DNA of 8,415 nucleotides. It comes from Hydrogenophaga sp. (GTDB taxonomy: Bacteria > Pseudomonadota > Gammaproteobacteria > Burkholderiales > Burkholderiaceae_C). Below, one piece after another: positions 1-5,335 of this stretch. The stretch is taken from NCBI GenBank assembly GCA_018335615.1, contig JAGXRS010000214.1:1-8415 (forward strand). The letters run 5' to 3'. The notes beneath the pieces were generated by a model. It was not told the DNA's origin. It ran no database searches and worked only from the letters and a program-made list of their open reading frames with translations. The stretch's first letter is position 1; each line of letters opens with the position of its first letter. The position numbers and the translations under genes were made by a program.

Positions 1-629
1 CCCGCCAGCACGGCAGCGTGGCGATGGACCGCACCGACTTCGTGCGCCTGACCGGCGACACCCGCGTGAACGACCTGGCGCTGCACCTGCGCGAGGGCGC
101 CAGCGAAGACGCGGTGCGCGACGGCATCCGGGTCCTGGCCGCCACACAGGGCGCAGAGGGACTCATCGAATTCGCCTCGGCCGGGCAGATCCGCGCCGTT
201 TCGCTGCGCATTTTTGACCGCAGTTTTGCCGTCACCGTGTGGCTGCAGGCGGTGGCGATCGGCATCGGACTGTTTGGCGTGGCCGCCAGCTTCAGCGCCC
301 AGGTGCTGGCGCGCAAACGCGAGTTCGGCCTGCTGGCGCACCTGGGCCTCACGCGCCGGCAGATCCTGGGCGTGGTGGCGCTGGAAGGTTTCGCCTGGAC
401 GGTGCTGGGCGCCCTGGCCGGGCTGGCGCTGGGCCTGGGCGTGAGCCTGGTGCTGGTGCATGTGGTGAACCCGCAGAGCTTCCACTGGACCATGGACCTG
501 GTGCTGCCCTGGGCGCGCCTGCTCGCCCTGTGCGCCGCGGTGGTGCTGGCTGGGACGCTGACCGCCTGGCTGGCCGGGCAGGCAGCGGCCAGCCGCGACG
601 CGGTGCGCGCCGTGAAGGAAGACTGGTGA
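1..629 (+). CDS. FtsX-family ABC transporter permease, C-terminal part (5' truncated by window edge)
   Basis: The reading frame is already open at base 3 and ends at TGA 627-629, so the gene begins upstream of the window. The GTG at base 18 is only the first in-frame start-like codon and is not a credible start. About 208 residues are visible. They contain a short periplasmic tail, a membrane segment (VWLQAVAIGIGLFGVAASF), the cytoplasmic loop REFGLLAHLGLTRRQIL that is typical of FtsX/MacB permeases, and two more hydrophobic segments, ending in a short basic cytoplasmic tail. This matches the last FtsX domain of a lipoprotein- or envelope-type ABC permease in the inner membrane. The stop overlaps the likely GTG start of the AttH-like gene, which suggests translational coupling. 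In att-like clusters the permease and its ATPase precede an AttH protein, so the ATPase gene is expected upstream. The family call is firm. The transported substrate is unknown. Confidence 0.88.
   Translation, partial: RQHGSVAMDRTDFVRLTGDTRVNDLALHLREGASEDAVRDGIRVLAATQGAEGLIEFASAGQIRAVSLRIFDRSFAVTVWLQAVAIGIGLFGVAASFSAQVLARKREFGLLAHLGLTRRQILGVVALEGFAWTVLGALAGLALGLGVSLVLVHVVNPQSFHWTMDLVLPWARLLALCAAVVLAGTLTAWLAGQAAASRDAVRAVKEDW
615..621 (+). promoter_or_regulatory. Shine-Dalgarno for the AttH-like gene (GTG start at 626)
   Basis: AAGGAAG lies four bases before GTG 626, whose last two bases overlap the permease stop TGA 627-629. This is the only good ribosome binding site near the 5' end of the downstream gene. 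The alternative starts ATG 752 and ATG 755 have no purine-rich sequence in front of them. That is the main reason for choosing 626. Confidence 0.55.
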
Positions 630-1990
630 ACACACGCCACACCCCAGCCCTGGTTGACCGGGCACGCGATCCCCTGGCAACGACCCTTCCCGTCGGTCGG
701 TCTGAACGCCATCCGGTTCGGGCTGAGCGAGTCGACGTCGTCGCACACACCATGATGAACCCTTTGACAGGCTCAGGGCAAACGGGCCGCTCTCCTCCCC
801 ATGGCGGCACCCGATCCGTTCGGGCTGAGCCGGTCGAAGCCCTCACCACACGCCGCCACCTCCTCGTCGCCTCGGCTGGCCTCCTGCTCGCCAACACAAG
901 ACCGGCCCGGGCACAGGCCCCTCCCCCACACCGGCCAGGCGATACGCTGCGCCCGCGCCCGCTCGCGTTCCCGCGCGACCATGGGTCACACAACGAGACC
1001 CGCACCGAATGGTGGTACCTCACCGGGCACGCGCAGGACGCGCGCGGTCACGACTTCGGCTTCCAGGTCACCTTCTTCCGCAGCCGGGTCGACGGCACGC
1101 AATCCCTGCGCAGCCGCCTGGCGGCGCGCCAGCTCGTTTTTGCCCACGCGGCCATCACCGACGTGCAGGGCCAAAAGCTCTGGCACGACGAGCGCATCGG
1201 CCGCTGGAACGGCGATGCACCCGCCCCGAGCGCACCCGCGAAGGTGTTTGCGAGCACCGACGACACGGACGTGGCGCTGCGCAACTGGTTCCTGCGGCGC
1301 GAGGCAGATGGCGGCTACCGCACCCGCATCACCGGGCGCGAGATCCACATCGATCTGCGGGCCACGCCCACGCAGGCCATCCTGCTGCAAGGCGACCGGG
1401 GCTTTTCGCGCAAAGGGCCGCAAGCCGAACAGGCCAGCTTCTACATCAGCCACCCGCAACTCGCGGTGAGCGGCACGCTGGGCATCGGGGGCGAGCGCTT
1501 TGCCATTCAAGAAGGCCGCGCCTGGCTGGACCACGAGTGGAGCGAGGCCATCCTGCACCCCGAGGCCGTGGGCTGGGACTGGGTGGGCATGAACCTGTTC
1601 AACGGCGACAGCCTCACCGCTTTTCGCCTGCGCCGCGCCGATGGCTCGGCCCTCTGGGCCGGCGGCTCGTTTCGCACGGCCGCGCACGCGGAGCGCGAAG
1701 TGGACAGCGGCCCGCTCGCCCGGTTTGCACCCGATGCCGTGGCTTTCGAGCCACTGCGCCACTGGACCAGCCCGCTGACCAACGCCCGCTACCCGGTGGC
1801 CTGGCGCCTGCGCACGCCCGCCGGCAGCTTCACGGTCCAGACCGTGCTGGACGCGCAGGAGCTCGACAGCCGCCAGAGCACGGGCACGGTGTATTGGGAA
1901 GGTCTGAGCGACCTGCTGGACGCCAGCGGGCAACGGGTGGGACGCGGCTACCTGGAGATGACCGGCTACAGCCAGCGGCTGGTGCTGTAG
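626..1990 (+). CDS. AttH/CrtC-type lipocalin-like (carotenoid 1,2-hydratase family) exported protein
   Basis: Counted from GTG 626 the protein has 454 residues. The conserved body carries the family's marks: EWWYLTG near residue 128, SHPQLAVSGTL, WLDHEWSE around residues 301-307, GWDWVGMNLFNGDSLTAFRLR, and YWEG near 423 followed by GYLEMTGY at the C-terminus. These belong to the AttH/CrtC two-domain lipocalin-like fold. A Tat-like signal peptide sits internally: TTRRHLLVASAGLLL with the twin Arg at 76-77, then a likely cleavage after ARA or AQA, so export is expected. The first 72 or so residues encode REP-like repeat DNA rather than conserved protein. ATG 752 or 755 could also be used, giving a 412- or 411-residue protein, but neither has a ribosome binding site. 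The neighbouring FtsX permease gene supports an att-like cluster. Carotenoid hydratase activity is not implied, because distant members have unknown substrates. Confidence 0.85.
   Translation: MNTRHTPALVDRARDPLATTLPVGRSERHPVRAERVDVVAHTMMNPLTGSGQTGRSPPHGGTRSVRAEPVEALTTRRHLLVASAGLLLANTRPARAQAPPPHRPGDTLRPRPLAFPRDHGSHNETRTEWWYLTGHAQDARGHDFGFQVTFFRSRVDGTQSLRSRLAARQLVFAHAAITDVQGQKLWHDERIGRWNGDAPAPSAPAKVFASTDDTDVALRNWFLRREADGGYRTRITGREIHIDLRATPTQAILLQGDRGFSRKGPQAEQASFYISHPQLAVSGTLGIGGERFAIQEGRAWLDHEWSEAILHPEAVGWDWVGMNLFNGDSLTAFRLRRADGSALWAGGSFRTAAHAEREVDSGPLARFAPDAVAFEPLRHWTSPLTNARYPVAWRLRTPAGSFTVQTVLDAQELDSRQSTGTVYWEGLSDLLDASGQRVGRGYLEMTGYSQRLVL
711..841 (+). repeat. Cluster of three REP-like repeat units (direct, inverted, direct)
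   Basis: Unit A (711-736) and unit C (814-839) are direct copies sharing GTTCGGGCTGAGC followed by a GTCGA half, differing by one inserted G and a few substitutions. Unit B (about 759-785) is the same element in opposite orientation (CTTTGACAGGCTCAGGGCAAACGG), so B and C can form an imperfect hairpin across the 28-base spacer. Such units are dispersed REP-like elements of many proteobacterial genomes and are often associated with RAYT-type transposases; that association is general knowledge and is not visible here. The cluster lies inside the open frame of the AttH-like gene. Units A and C are 102 bases apart at their cores, so both are read in the same frame, as VRAERVD and VRAEPVE. Confidence 0.75.
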
Positions 1991-2028
1991 CGGTACCATA
2001 GAACCGGTGGAAGGATCCATGCACGGTC

Positions 2029-2049
2029 CTGGCAAAAGGCCGTTGCCAG
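2029..2049 (+). terminator. Hairpin downstream of the AttH-like gene, possible terminator
   Basis: CTGGCAA (2029-2035) and TTGCCAG (2043-2049) are perfect 7-base arms around a 7-base loop, about 40 bases after the stop codon at 1990. No run of T follows on the plus strand, so this is not a classical intrinsic terminator. It may stabilise the 3' end of the mRNA or act with Rho. Confidence 0.3.
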
Positions 2050-2082
2050 CCCTCGGCACCGCCATCGCCCGCCGCAGCCGGG

Positions 2083-2109
2083 TTGTCGCCTGCACCGTTG
2101 ACCTAGAAT
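2083..2109 (+). promoter_or_regulatory. Possible sigma-70 promoter for the SulP-Usp operon
   Basis: TAGAAT at 2104-2109 matches five of six bases of the -10 consensus and stands out in this GC-rich region. The best -35 candidate is TTGTCG at 2083-2088, four of six matches, but the spacer is only 15 bases. If it is used, the SulP mRNA would carry a leader of roughly 250 bases. This is a prediction from motif matching only. Confidence 0.35.
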
Positions 2110-2146
2110 CCCTGGATGCTTTTGTTGCCCGTTTCCTGCTGTCAAG

Positions 2147-2270
2147 CCGGGTTTTCCTACCCCGGGGCCGGCCTGCCGCGCGGGTATTTCTGTTCGGTCA
2201 CGCCGCCCTGACGTGCCCCGGCCACCCGGCTTCGCGCCGGCACGCCCGGCGCCCAGCCGCTCACGCGGCT
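2147..2270 (+). other. Structured 5' leader candidate upstream of the SulP gene
   Basis: Several stems fall between the putative promoter and the SulP start. CCGGG 2147-2151 pairs with CCCGG 2161-2165 around a T-rich loop. CCGGC 2226-2230 pairs with GCCGG 2236-2240 around TTCGC. AGCCGC 2255-2260 pairs with GCGGCT 2265-2270 around TCAC. I do not recognise a named riboswitch class. In such GC-rich DNA short stems also occur by chance, so the regulatory role is only a suggestion. Confidence 0.3.
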
Positions 2271-2368
2271 TGCACCTGATCCAGCGCTGAGTCGCTGCGA
2301 TCTGGCGCTTCGATTTCCTTCGCTCTCCCCTGTTTTCGGCCACGCCCTGCGGTGGTCGCGCTCCTCAT

Positions 2369-3862
2369 ATGTCCATTCAAACCTTGCGCCAGGACTGGCT
2401 GTCCAACGTCCGCAACGACCTGCTGGCCGGCCTCGTGGTCGCCCTGGCCCTGATCCCGGAGGCCATCGCCTTTTCCATCATTGCCGGCGTGGACCCGAAA
2501 GTCGGGCTCTATGCCTCGTTTTCCATCGCCGCCATCATCGCCTTCGTGGGCGGGCGCCCCGGCATGATCTCGGCCGCCACCGGCGCCATGGCGCTGGTGA
2601 TGGTGGTGCTGGTGAAGGAACACGGCCTGCAGTACCTGCTGGCCGCCACCGTGCTCACCGGCGTGCTGCAGGTGATTGCCGGATGGGTGAAGCTGGGCGT
2701 GCTGATGCGCTTCGTGTCGCGCTCGGTGGTCACCGGCTTCGTGAACGCGCTGGCGATTCTGATCTTCCTGGCGCAGCTGCCCGAGCTGAATCCGCAGACG
2801 GCGGGGGTCACCTGGCACGTCTACGCCATGACGGCGGCCGGCCTGGGCATCATCTACGGCCTGCCCTACCTCACCAAGGCCGTGCCCTCACCGCTGGTGA
2901 CCATTGTGGTGCTGACGGGCGTGTCGCTGGCGCTCGGCCTGGACATCCGCACCGTGGGCGACATGGGCGAACTGCCCGACAGCCTGCCCGTGTTCCTGAT
3001 CCCGGACATTCCGCTCACGTTCGAGACGTTGCAGATCATCTTCCCCTACTCGCTCACCCTCATGGTGGTGGGCCTGCTGGAATCGCTGATGACGGCCACC
3101 ATCGTGGACGAGCTGACCGACACCCCGAGCGACAAGAACCGCGAGTGCGTGGGCCAGGGCGTGGCCAACATCGCCACCGGCTTCATGGGCGGCATGGCCG
3201 GCTGCGCCATGATCGGCCAGAGCGTGATCAACGTGAAATCGGGCGGTCGCGGGCGCCTGTCCACGCTGACGGCGGGCGTGGTGCTGCTCATCCTGGTGGT
3301 GTTCCTGGGCGACTGGGTGAAACAGATTCCCATGGCCGCACTGGTGGCCGTGATGATCATGGTGTCCATTGGCACCTTCAACTGGGGCTCGGTGCGCAAC
3401 CTGCGCGAGCACCCGGCCAGCTCCAGCGTGGTGATGGTCGCCACCGTGCTGGTCACCGTGTTCACGCACGACCTGGCCAAGGGCGTGCTCACCGGTGTGC
3501 TGCTCTCGGGCTTTTTCTTCGCGCACAAGGTCGGGCAGATCCTGCGGGTGCGCTCCACCTCGGAAGACGACGGCCGCGCGCGGCGCTACCACGTCACCGG
3601 CCAGGTGTTCTTTGCCTCGGCCGACCGCTTTGCCAACGCGTTTGACTACAAGGAGGTGATCGACCGGGTGAGCATCGACGTGAGCCGCGCCCATTTCTGG
3701 GACATCACGGCCGTGAGCGCGCTCGACAAGGTGGTGCTGAAGTTCCGGCGCGAAGGCACCGAGGTGGAGGTGATCGGCCTGAACGCGGCCAGCGCCACGA
3801 TGGTGGACAAGTTTGGCGTTCACGACAAGGACGGCGCCGACGACCTGCTGCTGGGCCACTGA
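2369..3862 (+). CDS. SulP (SLC26-like) family inorganic anion transporter with C-terminal STAS domain
   Basis: The 497-residue product is a polytopic inner-membrane transporter. The N-terminal half carries the SulP signature LIPEAIAFSIIAGVDPKVGLYASF (about 28-51), FVGGRPGMISAATGAMALVM, and many hydrophobic helices up to about residue 390. The cytoplasmic C-terminus from about residue 400 is a STAS domain, with the DITAVSALD element at 445-453 at the position where anti-sigma-antagonist-like domains carry their conserved Asp and Ser/Thr. SulP proteins carry sulfate, bicarbonate or other anions. The sequence does not decide which, though the compact length fits the short bacterial SulP/BicA-like group. 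ATG 2369 begins the conserved N-terminus, but no strong Shine-Dalgarno precedes it; GGTGG at 2351 is weak and distant. The universal stress gene follows after 28 bases and is likely co-transcribed. Confidence 0.93.
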   Translation: MSIQTLRQDWLSNVRNDLLAGLVVALALIPEAIAFSIIAGVDPKVGLYASFSIAAIIAFVGGRPGMISAATGAMALVMVVLVKEHGLQYLLAATVLTGVLQVIAGWVKLGVLMRFVSRSVVTGFVNALAILIFLAQLPELNPQTAGVTWHVYAMTAAGLGIIYGLPYLTKAVPSPLVTIVVLTGVSLALGLDIRTVGDMGELPDSLPVFLIPDIPLTFETLQIIFPYSLTLMVVGLLESLMTATIVDELTDTPSDKNRECVGQGVANIATGFMGGMAGCAMIGQSVINVKSGGRGRLSTLTAGVVLLILVVFLGDWVKQIPMAALVAVMIMVSIGTFNWGSVRNLREHPASSSVVMVATVLVTVFTHDLAKGVLTGVLLSGFFFAHKVGQILRVRSTSEDDGRARRYHVTGQVFFASADRFANAFDYKEVIDRVSIDVSRAHFWDITAVSALDKVVLKFRREGTEVEVIGLNAASATMVDKFGVHDKDGADDLLLGH

Positions 3863-3890
3863 AAGAACGACACAGAACCACAAGACCACC

Positions 3891-4769
3891 ATGAACAAGA
3901 CCATCGACAACGACAACAAGGTGCTGGCCTGCGTGGACCAGTCGGCCTTTGCCCCCGCCGTGGCCGAGTACGCGGCCTGGGCCGCCCGCCGCCTGGCGGC
4001 GCCGCTGGAGTTCCTGCATGTGATCGACCGGCACCCGACCCTTGGCACCGATCAGGACCACAGCGGCGCCATCGGCCTGGGCGCGCAGGAGGCCCTGCTG
4101 AGCCAGCTGTCCAGCGAGGACGAGCAGCGCAGCCGCGCCGCCCGCGAGGCCGGCCGCGTGTTCCTGCTGCAATTGCGCGACCGTGCCCTGGGCAGCGGTG
4201 TGGCGCAAGTGGACACGCGACAGCGCCATGGTGATGTGGAGGAAACGCTTTCCGGTCAGCAGGAAGGGGTGCGCCTGTTCGTGCTGGGGCGCCGTGGCGA
4301 AGCGGCCAGCGCCGACGCACAGAAGGCCCTGGGCGGGCATGTGGAATGGGTGGTGCGCTCGATGCAGCGCCCCATCCTCACCGTGCCAGCGCAGTACCGT
4401 GAGCCCAGCCGCGTGCTCATCGCCTTCGACGGGCGTGCGGTCACGCGTCGCGGCATCGAGATGATCGCCGCCAGCCCCTTGCTCAAAGGCCTGCCTCTGC
4501 ACCTGCTGAGCGCCACCGATGCACCCGGTCGCCACCAGAAGACGCTGGACTGGGCACAACAGACGCTGCGCACCGCCGGCTTTGAGGTGACCGCTGCCGG
4601 TGCGCCGGGCAAACCGGCAGCGGTGATCGACGCGGCCATCCGCACCCAGGGCTTTGACCTGCTGGTGATGGGCGCCTACAGCCATTCACCCCTGCGCAGC
4701 TGGCTGTTCGGCAGCAACACCACGGCCCTGCTGCGCGCCACCGCCATCCCCACGCTGCTGCTGCGCTGA
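3891..4769 (+). CDS. Universal stress protein with two tandem Usp domains
   Basis: The 292-residue protein contains two UspA-like domains. Domain 1 covers about residues 8-166, starting at KVLACVDQSAFAPAVAEYAAW and ending with VLGRRG (132-136) and RPILTV. Domain 2 covers about 173-292, starting at SRVLIAFDG and ending VMGAYSHSPLRSWLFGSNT. The nucleotide-loop pattern G-2x-G-9x-G-S/T is nearly kept in domain 2, with Gly261, Ser264 in place of the second Gly, then Gly274-Ser275. It is looser in domain 1, with Gly133, Gly136 and then GlyGlyHis. ATP binding is therefore plausible, more so in domain 2. The protein has no signal peptide and should be cytoplasmic. The frame is open further upstream, into the SulP gene, but ATG 3891 gives the natural domain start. 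It lies 28 bases after the SulP stop, so a shared operon is likely. A role in stress adaptation or control of the transporter is inference. Confidence 0.9.
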   Translation: MNKTIDNDNKVLACVDQSAFAPAVAEYAAWAARRLAAPLEFLHVIDRHPTLGTDQDHSGAIGLGAQEALLSQLSSEDEQRSRAAREAGRVFLLQLRDRALGSGVAQVDTRQRHGDVEETLSGQQEGVRLFVLGRRGEAASADAQKALGGHVEWVVRSMQRPILTVPAQYREPSRVLIAFDGRAVTRRGIEMIAASPLLKGLPLHLLSATDAPGRHQKTLDWAQQTLRTAGFEVTAAGAPGKPAAVIDAAIRTQGFDLLVMGAYSHSPLRSWLFGSNTTALLRATAIPTLLLR

Positions 4770-4811
4770 GGCGCACAGGGCGCCCCGCCGACGAGAGTGG
4801 GCGTCCCGTGC

Positions 4812-4825
4812 CGTGCCTGGGCACG
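4812..4825. terminator. Small hairpin between convergent genes
   Basis: CGTGC (4812-4816) and GCACG (4821-4825) flank CTGG in the 94-base gap between the converging Usp and Csp-like genes. The downstream plus-strand sequence has only a short TTT, and the minus strand has none. It could help end both transcripts, but it is a weak candidate. A second 5-base stem lies at 4770-4784, immediately after the Usp stop. Confidence 0.2.
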
Positions 4826-4863
4826 TCAGGTTTCTCCGAGGGGGAGCCTTGCGGCATGAAAGT

Positions 4864-5199
4864 TCAGGCCAGGTCGGCCATGCGCCGGCATTCCTCGGCG
4901 CAGCGGCGGCAGGCCTCGGCGCATTCCTGGCAGTGGTCCATGTCGTGTTCCCCGCATTCGGTGCCGCACTCTTCGCACACCTCGGCACACAAGGCACAGA
5001 AGTCCTCGGCGAACTCGCTGCCCCGCGCCATCGCGGCGGCGGCCATGCGGCAGGCGGCGGCGCAGTCCATGTCGAGCGCGATGCAACGGGCCATGGGCTT
5101 GGGGTCGGCCTCCATCAGACACGCGGTCGAGCAGTGGTCGCAGGCGGCCGCACAGTCGTAGCAGGCCTGGATACAGGAAGCGTATTGGGCATGAGCCAT
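4864..5199 (-). CDS. Cysteine-rich four-helix-bundle copper storage protein (Csp3-like, DUF326/YhjQ type)
   Basis: The 111-residue protein starts MAHAQYASC and has 19 cysteines, at 9, 13, 16, 20, 23, 27, 39, 46, 50, 68, 71, 75, 78, 82, 90, 93, 97, 100 and 104. The repeated CxxxC and CxxC spacing over four predicted helices is the hallmark of Csp proteins, in which Cys side chains line the core of a four-helix bundle and hold many Cu(I) ions. There is no Sec or Tat signal, so it resembles the cytosolic Csp3 group rather than exported Csp1. His22, His85 and His89 are further possible ligands. The start is chosen from the AAGGAG six bases upstream. The frame is open further upstream to 5406, but that extension is arginine-rich and overlaps the divergent gene. 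No copper exporter or CueR gene is visible nearby, so copper handling is inferred from the family alone. Confidence 0.87.
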   Translation of the reverse strand: MAHAQYASCIQACYDCAAACDHCSTACLMEADPKPMARCIALDMDCAAACRMAAAAMARGSEFAEDFCALCAEVCEECGTECGEHDMDHCQECAEACRRCAEECRRMADLA

Positions 5200-5205
5200 C
5201 GGTTT

Positions 5206-5211
5206 CTCCTT
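5206..5211 (-). promoter_or_regulatory. Shine-Dalgarno fixing the start of the Csp-like gene
   Basis: On the minus strand AAGGAG is followed by six bases and then ATG (complement of 5197-5199). It is a near-perfect ribosome binding site. It excludes the longer frame that would start inside the ABC exporter gene. Confidence 0.8.
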
Positions 5212-5232
5212 CAAGTCGCGTCGGGGATTCGA

Positions 5233-5250
5233 CATACCCCGTGGGGCAAG
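5233..5250. promoter_or_regulatory. Imperfect dyad in the divergent Csp/ABC intergenic region, possible regulator site
   Basis: CATACCCC (5233-5240), then GT, then GGGGCAAG (5243-5250) matches in six of eight paired positions. On the minus strand it reads CTTGCCCCACGGGGTATG, which loosely recalls MerR/CueR-type operators with CCTTG/CAAGG edges. The dyad lies 34 bases upstream of the Csp-like start. I could not place a good -35/-10 pair with the long spacer that CueR-type promoters use, so this is tentative. Confidence 0.3.
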
Positions 5251-5335
5251 GCCCGTTCCCACACCGTCACCCTGCGCGGCCCGGCTTGACCGTCCGTCCC
5301 GCCGGCCCCGCGCTGAAAACCGGCACACTCGGCAC

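Larger units (their letters stand above)
1991..2368. other. Intergenic region of 378 bases between the AttH-like and SulP genes
   Basis: No convincing gene is seen here. The open frame that begins near 2007, or at ATG 2019, has a fair GAAGGA before it. Its product is arginine- and alanine-rich without family resemblance, and the DNA is full of hairpins, so I treat it as noncoding. The stretch holds a hairpin soon after the AttH-like stop, a possible sigma-70 promoter around 2083-2109, and a GC-rich segment with several short stems before the SulP start. Confidence 0.6.

Noticed and set aside
239..625. Upstream extension of the AttH-like frame into the permease gene
   Set aside because: The translation over this part is an out-of-frame shadow of the FtsX permease. 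A good ribosome binding site exists only before GTG 626.
711..841. The repeat cluster as a CRISPR array
   Set aside because: There are only three diverged units, one of them inverted, with unequal spacing and no cas genes. This fits REP-like elements.
986..2095. A 369-residue minus-strand open frame opposite the AttH-like gene
   Set aside because: It shows no recognisable family and sits antisense to strongly conserved motifs (EWWYLTG, DHEWSE). The same GC effect explains it, as it does the minus-strand frames opposite the SulP and Usp genes.
2007..2279. A small plus-strand open frame of up to 90 residues with a fair Shine-Dalgarno before ATG 2019
   Set aside because: The product is rich in Arg and Ala without a family match or membrane pattern, and it overlaps the putative promoter and hairpins. 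Conservation of the peptide in relatives would reopen the case.
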